NCBI GenBank assembly: GCA_002427605.1
Contig: DIRT01000003.1
Location: 101,414-123,208, forward strand
Direction of reading: 5' to 3'
Source: Bacteroidales bacterium UBA5429
Lineage (GTDB): Bacteria > Bacteroidota > Bacteroidia > Bacteroidales > WCHB1-69
DNA length: 21,795 bases
The translations under genes and the position numbers were made by a program. Of this stretch, positions 1 to 5,729 are shown one piece after another. Numbering within the stretch: the stretch's first letter is position 1; each line of letters starts with the position of its first letter. The notes beneath the pieces are model-generated. The model made no database searches. It was not told the origin of the DNA and was given only the letters and a program-made list of their open reading frames with translations.

Positions 1-21
1 AGGGACAAGCCCTGCCCCTAC
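1..21 (-). repeat. REP-like GTAG palindrome, truncated by window edge
   Basis: The right arm and loop of a palindrome (AGGG, loop ACAAG, CCCTGCCC) followed by CTAC at 18-21, which reads GTAG on the minus strand just before the hairpin. The full version of the same palindrome is at 10743-10767. The missing left bases should complete GGGCAGGG outside the window. GTAG plus hairpin is the hallmark of REP sequences mobilised by RAYT (Y1-type) transposases; no RAYT gene is in the window. Confidence 0.7.
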
Positions 22-52
22 AATCGCGTTAAATAAAATTTTGTGATTTTGT

Positions 53-158
53 CGTAATTCGTAATTCGTAATTGGATTTAATTCCGCCTTCCGCCTTCCG
101 CCCTCCGCCTTCCGCCTTCCGCCTTTAATTCTAAATTCTAAATTCTAATTTCTAAATT
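53..158. repeat. Three adjacent heptamer arrays
   Basis: Three CGTAATT units (53-73), six CCGCCTT units with one CCGCCCT variant (84-125), then CTAAATT units (131-144) continuing imperfectly to about 158. The last block overlaps the 3' end of the SDR gene, whose stop codon is at 145-147. All three blocks keep a 7 bp period although the sequences differ. Confidence 0.9.
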
Positions 159-951
159 GTTTAAGTTTTTTCATTACAGCAAAAACCAACCAATTGGGCA
201 AGTGACTGATAATGGGCACAATAATATAATTCCACGCTCCCGGCAAATATGTTTTTTTGTTGCTGTGAAACAGTTTTTTCAACGCTTTTCTGACCAAAAC
301 TTCGGGTTGCATCGAGATGCGGAAAGTCAGCAGCAGCTTTCTGAACTTGTCGGATAAGTTAAAGAACGGCGTGTTGATGGCTCCCGGTGTAATCGCAATC
401 ACACGGACACCCTGCGGCTTGAATTCGTACCACAACGATTTGGAAAAATTCAGCACGTAGCTCTTGCTGGCGTTGTAGCACTGAATACCCGGCATAGTCA
501 TCCACGCCGACATCGACGACATATTCAGCACATAACCCCGACGGCGGGCGCACATATCAGCACCGAAAAGTTGACAGAGCTTCGTCATAGTTACCACGTG
601 CAGCATCAGCAAGGTTTCTATTTTTTTGGTTGGCGTGTTGCATAAAGGATAAAAAATGAGCATTCCCGCATTGTTCACCAGGACCTCCACTTCCATGTCG
701 TTTTCTTTGGCAAAATCGTAAACCTCTTCAGCTGCTGTCAGCTCCGATAAGTCTTTGTAATAGGGGATTGCCTTTACGTTATATGTTTGCGACAAGTTTT
801 CGGCAATCTGCTCTAACTTCTCCCTTTCGTTCGACACCAATAGCAGATTGTAGCGATAGTCACGTGCCAGCTGCGTAGCATACTGCAAACCTATCCCCGA
901 CGAAGCACCCGTTACCAGTGCAAAACTATTGATTTTGTCCGAACTTTTCAC
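145..951 (-). CDS. SDR-family NAD(P)-dependent oxidoreductase
   Basis: A 268-residue classical short-chain dehydrogenase, probably a cytoplasmic NADP(H)-dependent carbonyl/alcohol oxidoreductase; the substrate cannot be read from sequence. The Rossmann glycine motif TGASSGIG is at residues 14-21, NNAG at 93-96, the catalytic serine near 145-146 (NMSSMS) and the YxxxK pair at Y159/K163, followed by PG at 189-190. The C-terminal extension (about 70 residues after PG, hydrophobic near 240-258) resembles the DltE/YqjQ-like SDR branch with a possible membrane-associated tail. The ATG at 951 fits the usual distance to the glycine motif. The last codons (QFRN, stop) are formed by a CTAAATT heptamer array, so the natural end may have been altered. 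It stands alone, with its own TAnnTTTG box at 1008-1015. Confidence 0.92.
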   Translation of the reverse strand: MKSSDKINSFALVTGASSGIGLQYATQLARDYRYNLLLVSNEREKLEQIAENLSQTYNVKAIPYYKDLSELTAAEEVYDFAKENDMEVEVLVNNAGMLIFYPLCNTPTKKIETLLMLHVVTMTKLCQLFGADMCARRRGYVLNMSSMSAWMTMPGIQCYNASKSYVLNFSKSLWYEFKPQGVRVIAITPGAINTPFFNLSDKFRKLLLTFRISMQPEVLVRKALKKLFHSNKKTYLPGAWNYIIVPIISHLPNWLVFAVMKKLKQFRN

Positions 952-1007
952 TGTTTATCGATAATCGTTCTGTTATTAACTTGATGTTGATGTGCGGATT
1001 GAGTCTG

Positions 1008-1015
1008 CAAAAATA
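1008..1015 (-). promoter_or_regulatory. Bacteroidota -7 box for the SDR gene
   Basis: TATTTTTG on the minus strand matches TAnnTTTG, 57 bp before the SDR start. No convincing -33 TTG is seen at normal spacing, where a heptamer array begins. Confidence 0.5.
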
Positions 1016-1022
1016 CAAAAAC

Positions 1023-1043
1023 AATTACGAATTACGAATTACG
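1023..1043. repeat. AATTACG heptamer array, 3 units
   Basis: Three exact AATTACG units, the reverse complement of the CGTAATT arrays at 53, 8774 and 10909. Confidence 0.9.
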
Positions 1044-1070
1044 GGTGAAAAAAGTCGAAAGGTGGAATCT

Positions 1071-1214
1071 TATGTCGAAAAAACTCAATTTCTTCGACAC
1101 GTTATTTTGATATGTCGAAAAAACTCAACTTCTTCGACACGTTATACTGATATGGGTAAAAAAACTACTTTTTTACTCATAACATCTATCAAAAGGGATT
1201 TTATATGTTACTAG
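1071..1214 (+). repeat. 40 bp tandem repeat carrying three mini reading frames
   Basis: Units start at 1071, 1111 and 1151, exactly 40 bp apart. Units 1 and 2 are nearly identical; unit 3 is diverged. Each contains ATG followed by a lysine-rich start: 1072-1110 encodes MSKKLNFFDTLF, 1112-1150 encodes MSKKLNFFDTLY, and 1152-1214 encodes a 20-residue peptide starting MGKKTTFLL. Because 40 is not a multiple of 3, the three lie in three different frames, yet each is closed. Each unit can also fold: GTCGAA pairs with TTCGAC in units 1 and 2, and in unit 3 ATGGGTAAAAAA pairs with TTTTTTACTCAT with one G-T wobble. No strong ribosome site is seen, though Bacteroidota often lack one. It may be a series of tiny peptides, a hairpin repeat, or both. 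Confidence 0.6.
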
Positions 1215-1276
1215 TTTGACTGATTATACGAATAAATTGAACTAGTTGAATTTGAAATAATATAAAAGGTCAAATA

Positions 1277-1348
1277 TTCCAGAGTGGGGTTATAGATTTA
1301 CAAAAGAGACACCCCAAATCCTGCCCCCCTTTTATTATATTTCAAAAA
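1277..1348 (-). repeat. GGGGGGCAG/CCCCACTC element, copy D
   Basis: On the minus strand: a TTTGAAAT-like AT-rich lead, GGGGGGCAG (1321-1329), a 31 bp interior with CTCTTTTGT, then CCCCACTCTGGAA (1277-1289). Its ends match copies at 2501, 8468, 10668 and 11054. Span from first G to CCCCACTC is 48 bp (47 in the others). It lies 3' of the DUF1848 gene and in inverted orientation to copy A on the other side of that gene. Confidence 0.8.
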
Positions 1349-1407
1349 GAAGAAAAAAATAAAAATGACATAAGGAAAAATTTATCAAGGGCAAAAGTTG
1401 TCCAATT

Positions 1408-1435
1408 CCTCTCCTTTGGAGGGGCTAGGGGAGGT
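1408..1435. repeat. CTCC-rich palindromic repeat, single copy
   Basis: A purine/pyrimidine-rich hairpin sequence (CCTCTCCTTTGGAGGGG, then CTAGGGGAGGT). Its form suggests a dispersed repeat, but only one copy is present here. Confidence 0.4.
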
Positions 1436-1440
1436 CGATT

Positions 1441-1479
1441 CGAAATCCGAAATCATTCCGCCTTCCGCCCTCCGCCTTC
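1441..1479. repeat. Heptamer array entering the DUF1848 gene
   Basis: Two CGAAATC units (1441-1454), then CCGCCTT, CCGCCCT and CCGCCTT (1458-1478). Positions from 1453 upward encode the last residues and stop of the DUF1848 protein. Confidence 0.88.
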
Positions 1480-2430
1480 AAAATAATTATTTGCATAACA
1501 ATAAACACAAAAATGGGGACAAGTGTTATACATTCCAATATCTTTACTGATCATACAACCGCAAAGTTTACGTTGTCCTTTATCTTTCAGGTTAGCCTCT
1601 TTTTTGGGCGTTTCTGTGGGGAAAAGTGATCCTTTTTCAGGGAATTTACCATAAGAAAGATAGTAGACAAAATCTTTATCTTCAGCAAAAAGACGTTTCA
1701 TCAGTTCTCCGTCAATACAGCGATTATGTTCTATTCCATATTGTTCCAAATTGATTTCTTCGGCACAAGTAGCAAGTGAGAAATTCCAATTTTGATTCAA
1801 CTCAGAAACTCCTTTTGCAAACTCATTCATGGTTTCCGGAGTAAATTCTAAATAATTGATATTGAGATGTTTGAGGTTATTTTCTACCTTTTTATAATGG
1901 GCAATGTCGGCAAAACTGAATACCAGTTTTTCGGTGTATCCTTTGAGTTGGTTGCCGATATATTCAACTTTTCGCAACAATTCATCAACTCCGACTGTGT
2001 CAGTCATAATCAGGGGATCGAAACGCCAGATTACTCTCTCTTTGCCGATTTGATCAGCTAATTCTTTAAATGTTGCCATACGATTTTCAAGGGCGGGAAC
2101 ATTAGGTTCAAATCCTTCTTTTTCGTAGTCGTTAAGTGTAAATTGAAAATAATAATGAATACCTCGCTCATCCAACTCGTGAAGATAGGGGATGAGTGGC
2201 TTCGGATTTTTAGACCAAAATACAACCGCTCTTACATTTTGAAATGCAACGTACATCGGTTGTTGATTGAATGGATTGTACCAAACAGAATAACCGGCTT
2301 TCAACCGATAGACAAACCATTCCGCGTAAAATGCAGGAATATCCGTACTCCGACTTGCAGAAATAATAATTGGAGCTACCGCTTCAACTTGTTCACCTTT
2401 CTCGGTTGTTATTTTGATTTTATCGGTCAT
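1453..2430 (-). CDS. DUF1848 family protein, iron-sulfur TIM-barrel type
   Basis: A 325-residue protein that I recognise as DUF1848 from the N-terminal block ISASRSTDIPAFY (residues 24-35), the NPFN motif (52-55), FWSKNP (71-76) and WRFDPL (135-140). It carries seven cysteines; the last five form CGC (290-292) and CPHFCVYC (304-311), a CX3CX2C triad like that of radical SAM enzymes but at the C-terminus. Known members are poorly characterised, with a suggested relation to spore photoproduct lyase-like radical SAM proteins. I infer a cytoplasmic Fe-S protein, reaction unknown. The final residues EGGGRKAE and the TGA come from a CCGCCTT heptamer array, so this tail is probably not native. It is a lone gene, flanked on both sides by inverted copies of the GGGGGGCAG element. 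Confidence 0.88.
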   Translation of the reverse strand: MTDKIKITTEKGEQVEAVAPIIISASRSTDIPAFYAEWFVYRLKAGYSVWYNPFNQQPMYVAFQNVRAVVFWSKNPKPLIPYLHELDERGIHYYFQFTLNDYEKEGFEPNVPALENRMATFKELADQIGKERVIWRFDPLIMTDTVGVDELLRKVEYIGNQLKGYTEKLVFSFADIAHYKKVENNLKHLNINYLEFTPETMNEFAKGVSELNQNWNFSLATCAEEINLEQYGIEHNRCIDGELMKRLFAEDKDFVYYLSYGKFPEKGSLFPTETPKKEANLKDKGQRKLCGCMISKDIGMYNTCPHFCVYCYANNYFEGGGRKAE

Positions 2431-2500
2431 TTTTTATTACATTAAATTATGTACGCTCCTAGCCTCCGATTTCCGCCTTTATTTCATATTTCTGATTTTC

Positions 2501-2572
2501 TTTTTGAAATAAAAATAATTGGGGGGCAGATCATATTTTGCTCTTTTGTTATATTATTTCCCCACTCTGGAA
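2501..2572 (+). repeat. GGGGGGCAG/CCCCACTC element, copy A
   Basis: TTTTTGAAAT lead (2501-2510), GGGGGGCAG (2521-2529), an interior with CTCTTTTGTTAT, and CCCCACTCTGGAA (2560-2572). 47 bp from the first G to the end of CCCCACTC. It forms an inverted pair with copy D around the DUF1848 gene and a direct pair with copy B at 8468 around the accessory cluster. Confidence 0.8.
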
Positions 2573-2593
2573 AATTTACTAATTTTTAATTTT

Positions 2594-2677
2594 ACAATCA
2601 TGTCACCCCTACGGGGTTCTTTGGGCTCTTTGGGTCTTACATAATGCTACAATCATGTCACCCCTACGGGGTTCTTT
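2594..2677. repeat. Two direct 29 bp hairpin repeats
   Basis: Identical 29 bp copies at 2594-2622 and 2649-2677, each with ATGTCA followed by the hairpin ACCCC-TAC-GGGGT (2605-2617 and 2660-2672). A reverse-complement relative with loop TTC in the same sense is at 13980-14004. Inverse reading of the loop here gives GTAG inside CCCCGTAGGGG. This is a REP-like family. Confidence 0.75.
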
Positions 2678-2680
2678 AAA

Positions 2681-2701
2681 AGTCGAAAGTCGGAAGTCGA
2701 A
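2681..2701. repeat. AGTCGAA heptamer array, 3 units
   Basis: AGTCGAA, AGTCGGA, AGTCGAA. This is the last heptamer array before the accessory cluster; the next is at 8373. Confidence 0.8.
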
Positions 2702-2809
2702 ATGGTTTAAGGTAAAAATATAAATTTCTGATAATCAATTAAATAATTCAAATTTCTAAAATTTATTTGTAAGTTATAGATTTTGCGGGGCATGGTAGAA
2801 TTATTTATG

Positions 2810-3538
2810 CTAATCTTTTTCTTCAATTTTTATTTCTATTTCTCTTTCAATTTCAATTTGATTTTTGTTTATTGTTTTATAAATAAAAAAATTAGATTCA
2901 TTTTCTTCACTGTATAAAACTCCAACAACAATTACTAAGTCAGAAACAATTTCATTTTTGTAGTTATCCAAAACATGTTTGATAGCGTCTTTATATTTTT
3001 TTTCAACATCTTTATATTTTTTTTCAACATCTTTACGTGTACCATCTTTGAAAGTCTCAAGTATATTGATGTAGTAATTAGTTTTACATTGTTTGTCATC
3101 ACATAACAGTTTTAAAAAATCTTTTTTACATGTATCCTTGTTTCCAAACTTAAACTCTATTAAATGTTCTCTTTTAAGTTCGTTATTATACAAGGTTAAA
3201 TCAATGTTCCCGGATCTGCCTTCAATATTCTCGGATTGATCTTTAATAATTTTAGGCTCCTTGCTGCTAAAGTCTTTATAACACTCTTTAGTTGGTGATT
3301 CAATTGAGTAAAAGTAAGAATCCTCACCTGTCAGGGCTTCTAATTCTCTTATAAATGATGAACGCATTTCTTGTTCACTAATTCGTGTAGAATTATCACG
3401 TTTCTTTGGAAATATTAACTTGCTTTTTGCTTCTCGATTTTGTTTTCGATTTTGATTTCGTTCTACTGTCCCATATTCACAAGCAATGCTTTTTAATTCT
3501 ACAAAACTGTTTTCGATTATTTTTTCTATCTGTTTCAT
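2810..3538 (-). CDS. Hypothetical protein with PD-(D/E)XK nuclease-like motif
   Basis: A 242-residue, lysine- and glutamate-rich soluble protein I cannot assign to a family. The segment GRSGNIDLTLY (107-117) followed by HLIEFKFGN (125-133) has the spacing and chemistry of a PD-(D/E)XK core: D113, then E128-F-K130 at the end of a predicted strand. An upstream helix SEQEMRSSFIRELE (54-67) could supply an additional acid. Residues 168-183 contain an exact in-frame duplication of KDVEKKY, coded by a 21 bp tandem repeat (2990-3010, 3011-3031) with T-runs prone to slippage. The C-terminus is low complexity (EIEREIEIKIEEKD). It is the last gene of a minus-strand run, 123 bp after the HNH gene, with no promoter box of its own. 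A nuclease role is inference; a structural fold match would be decisive. Confidence 0.55.
   Translation of the reverse strand: MKQIEKIIENSFVELKSIACEYGTVERNQNRKQNREAKSKLIFPKKRDNSTRISEQEMRSSFIRELEALTGEDSYFYSIESPTKECYKDFSSKEPKIIKDQSENIEGRSGNIDLTLYNNELKREHLIEFKFGNKDTCKKDFLKLLCDDKQCKTNYYINILETFKDGTRKDVEKKYKDVEKKYKDAIKHVLDNYKNEIVSDLVIVVGVLYSEENESNFFIYKTINKNQIEIEREIEIKIEEKD
2990..3031. repeat. In-frame 21 bp tandem duplication inside a gene
   Basis: Two exact 21 bp units at 2990-3010 and 3011-3031, each with a run of eight T, adding seven codons (KDVEKKY) without breaking the frame. Confidence 0.9.
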
Positions 3539-3661
3539 GTGATTTGATTTTAAATTTTGAAATTTACTTTCTGAAATTAATTATTTATACGTTTTTATCC
3601 TATTATGAGGTTAATAAAGCAAGTGTATTTTTTTAACAATAATATATTTTTAGTCATTTTT

Positions 3662-4435
3662 TTACTTTTTAAAGATATTACTATAATGCCAATCTAAAAA
3701 GCTTTTTGAAGGTAAAAACCGATCAGGTAGAATAATTGGCCGATTTTGAAATCGTTTAAAGAATTTATTAACAGCTATATCATCTGAATAATCGTCAAAG
3801 TATCTAGATATTAGGACTTTATACTCAGGTGTAATTGTAATAAAACCCTTGTCAAAAGCCCTGTCGTGAATTGAATTCAAACATAATCCATTATGTGGAT
3901 TGGTTCTGTGTTCTTCATTTCTTGACCAAGGAATTATATGGCTTGCTATTAAAAAATCAGGAATAGATAATCCTGTAATGCAACATTTTAAATTATAAGA
4001 GGAGAGTATTGTACTTCTAAAAAAACTTTGATTTACTCTTGCCTTGACTACTGCTTCTCTATCTTCTCCTTTTGGCAAATCACCAATATCAATTGCTTCA
4101 AACTCTTCAATGTTTTTGTTTTGTAATTCTGCAATTAATTTCTCACTTTCAAAAGCTAGCTTATCCCAATTGCCATTAAATTCATTCCAAACCTCTTCTT
4201 CTAATACACTGCCATGCGTTAATCCTGTAATTCCTTGTTGCTTCAACTCTGGATCAAGTCGTCCGAAATTCCCAATTTTCATATTTAAAGCCGAGGGAGT
4301 TCGACCAATAAGGTTTGCGTATTTTACTATTAAAGGATGAGTTTTACTGCTGTTTTTAAACGGTATTTTACAATAAACATTAAAAGCAATAATTGTTTCT
4401 TCTTTTGTCCAATTCTTATTTTTTGCCATGATCAA
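3662..4435 (-). CDS. HNH endonuclease, COG3440-like
   Basis: A 257-residue predicted DNA endonuclease, cytoplasmic. The N-terminal half (WTKEETIIAFNVYCKIPF, residues 9-26; GRTPSALNMKIGNF, 44-57) is the conserved module often fused to this HNH type, probably for DNA binding. The HNH domain runs from about 136 to 205: a CC pair at 151-152 with TGL, SHIIPW with H166, the N182/N187 segment, and H190-D191 in SIHDRAFDKG. This is the HNH_2-type arrangement seen in predicted restriction endonucleases. No methyltransferase gene lies nearby, so it may be a methylation-sensing or stand-alone nuclease. Its start overlaps the previous small gene by 20 bp, implying coupled translation. ATG at 4435 or 4429 (M3) are both possible. 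Transcription likely starts at the box at 4712. Confidence 0.87.
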   Translation of the reverse strand: MIMAKNKNWTKEETIIAFNVYCKIPFKNSSKTHPLIVKYANLIGRTPSALNMKIGNFGRLDPELKQQGITGLTHGSVLEEEVWNEFNGNWDKLAFESEKLIAELQNKNIEEFEAIDIGDLPKGEDREAVVKARVNQSFFRSTILSSYNLKCCITGLSIPDFLIASHIIPWSRNEEHRTNPHNGLCLNSIHDRAFDKGFITITPEYKVLISRYFDDYSDDIAVNKFFKRFQNRPIILPDRFLPSKSFLDWHYSNIFKK

Positions 4436-4637
4436 TTATTTCAAGGTTAGGGACGCAATAATCTGCAAGAATTTCATCTAGTAACTCTTTTGTAAAATCT
4501 GAACTACCAGCAAGAATTGTTCTAAAAATTTCAACCCTATCATCAACAGTTAGCTTGTTTAGACATTCATCATCACGAAAAAAGGACATAAAATCTTCTC
4601 TTGTTATTGTTTTGTTTTCTTGTATCATATACTGCAT
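4416..4637 (-). CDS. Small acidic protein coupled to the HNH endonuclease
   Basis: A 73-residue protein without a recognisable family. It is rich in acidic residues (DDE, VDDRVE, LDEILAD) and predicted mostly helical. It overlaps the HNH start by 20 bp and is the first gene after a good promoter, so the two are surely co-expressed. Small acidic partners upstream of nucleases can be inhibitors or specificity subunits; that is only a hypothesis here. Either M1 or M4 could be the start. It has a single cysteine pair far apart (C25, C61) and no metal-binding pattern. Confidence 0.65.
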   Translation of the reverse strand: MQYMIQENKTITREDFMSFFRDDECLNKLTVDDRVEIFRTILAGSSDFTKELLDEILADYCVPNLEIIDHGKK

Positions 4638-4711
4638 AGAATTTAAAACTTTAATGATTTCTTAGATTACTGTTTGTTTTTGTAATTATGTCTTACCTAA
4701 AATTTGTTCAG

Positions 4712-4745
4712 CAAATATACACATTAACGAATAAAAAATATACAA
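4712..4745 (-). promoter_or_regulatory. Promoter for the small protein-HNH operon
   Basis: TATATTTG on the minus strand (4712-4719) with TTG (4743-4745) 23 bp upstream, matching the Bacteroidota -33/-7 pattern. The -7 box is 75 bp before the start at 4637. Confidence 0.6.
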
Positions 4746-4757
4746 CTTAAGTGTGTT

Positions 4758-5117
4758 TTAATATCTACTCGGATATACTGTCATTACAGGTATACGAACG
4801 TAGTTTCCATCTCCACCAAAATCATAAAAAGCTTTTTTCCCATTTATTGCATCCACATTTATATCTACTTGGTTGTCAATATCTACTGATCCTTCAACAT
4901 CAACGGTACCCTTAACACGGGTATTCACTTCGTTTACAACTTCAACATCTTTGTTTGTTGGTAGAACTCCTGCATTTTGTAAAATTACTACCCAAATACT
5001 CACTGCAATAACAATAAGTATTGCTTTCAAGGAAATATTTTCTAACGAAGTGATTTTTATAAAAAATCTTTTAAACGAAAAGTTTTTAAATGAAAAATTT
5101 TTAAATCTTGTTTTCAT
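4758..5117 (-). CDS. Small single-pass membrane protein with beta-repeat tail
   Basis: A 119-residue protein of unknown function. The N-terminus is strongly basic and repeated (KNFSF twice, from a 15 bp duplication at 5077-5106), followed by one hydrophobic helix at about residues 32-53 (AILIVIAVSIWVVILQ). The rest, about 65 residues, alternates V/D/N as in VKGTVDVEGSVDIDNQVDI, consistent with a small extracytoplasmic beta-strand domain, and ends in YVRIPVMTVYPSRY. The basic N-terminus suggests it stays inside. Similar short membrane proteins with V-E/D-V repeats occur in Bacteroidota; none has a role I know. It lies 66 bp after the 168-residue membrane protein, likely in the same transcript. 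Confidence 0.65.
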   Translation of the reverse strand: MKTRFKNFSFKNFSFKRFFIKITSLENISLKAILIVIAVSIWVVILQNAGVLPTNKDVEVVNEVNTRVKGTVDVEGSVDIDNQVDINVDAINGKKAFYDFGGDGNYVRIPVMTVYPSRY

Positions 5118-5183
5118 TATTTTAATTTATTTAAGTTCAATATATTTTAAACTGAATTATGCTATTTGTGATTAATTTAGAGT

Positions 5184-5690
5184 TTATTCATCTTTTAAAT
5201 TTGACAATAAATCTGGATACTTTGCGCCAAAATCTTCAATTAGGCTGTCTCGCTCTTCTTTGTTTTGACATCTGTGAATAACAAAAAAATCCTCTGCTTG
5301 TTCTTTTGTCATTCCATCATCAATAAAGTTCTGCACACCCATATCTCTATCAATTCTTTCGTACATTTTGATTTGGTCTTCATATACATCAAATTTCCAA
5401 AGTAATTGATGTGTTTGTCCTGAAGTAAAGGAGTTCCAAATCCAGGTGATGATTAATTTTTTATCTACTTCAATAAAGCTAAATTTTATACCTGTATTTG
5501 TAAGTTCAAGATTATTCGCATTGATTTCGTTTAATTGATAAAAGGGGTTGCGAGACATGATAAGGTCAATTAGTGTTTTATACTTATTTTTTAGACCGCC
5601 ATGTTTACTGACATTTTTGAGATTAGCAGTTCCTTTAGCAGAAAAATAAAGAAAAATAACAATGATTACGATGATAAAAATATAAATCAT
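5184..5690 (-). CDS. Hypothetical protein with N-terminal membrane anchor
   Basis: A 168-residue protein without a family I recognise. Residues 1-18 (IYIFIIVIIVIFLYF) form a very hydrophobic helix with no cleavage site, so the protein is probably anchored with the remaining 150 residues on one side. The soluble part has aromatic beta-type stretches (KLIITWIWNSF, QLLWKFDVY) and an acidic helical end with GMTKEQAEDFF. It begins 39 bp after the HARE-HTH gene stop and is followed by another small membrane protein, which suggests a three-gene transcript. Confidence 0.65.
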   Translation of the reverse strand: MIYIFIIVIIVIFLYFSAKGTANLKNVSKHGGLKNKYKTLIDLIMSRNPFYQLNEINANNLELTNTGIKFSFIEVDKKLIITWIWNSFTSGQTHQLLWKFDVYEDQIKMYERIDRDMGVQNFIDDGMTKEQAEDFFVIHRCQNKEERDSLIEDFGAKYPDLLSNLKDE

Positions 5691-5729
5691 ATTCTTAAAA
5701 TTTATTCATTAAAAAGTGCTATTATTAGA

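Larger units (their letters stand above)
952..1452. other. Repeat-filled intergenic region without a conventional gene
   Basis: This gap holds the SDR promoter, three AATTACG heptamers (1023-1043), a 40 bp tandem repeat with mini reading frames (1071-1214), an AT-rich stretch, an inverted copy of the GGGGGGCAG element (1277-1348), a CTCCTTTGGAGG-type hairpin repeat (1408-1435) and the heptamers that run into the DUF1848 gene. A 77-codon reading frame at 981-1214 is made of these repeats and I do not accept it as a gene. Confidence 0.8.
2431..2809. other. Repeat-filled intergenic region without a gene
   Basis: Contains two mixed heptamers (CCGATTT, CCGCCTT at 2466-2479), copy A of the GGGGGGCAG element, two identical 29 bp ACCCC/GGGGT hairpin repeats and three AGTCGAA-type heptamers (2681-2701). 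From about 2705 to 2809 it is AT-rich with nothing recognisable. No TAnnTTTG box was found for the DUF1848 gene. Confidence 0.8.

Noticed and set aside
981..1214. 77-residue plus-strand reading frame
   Set aside because: It runs through an AATTACG array and the 40 bp repeats, with no family resemblance. Only the short internal frames are of interest.
3662..4637. Complete restriction-modification system
   Set aside because: No methyltransferase motifs were found in any reading frame here; only the nuclease and a small partner are supported.
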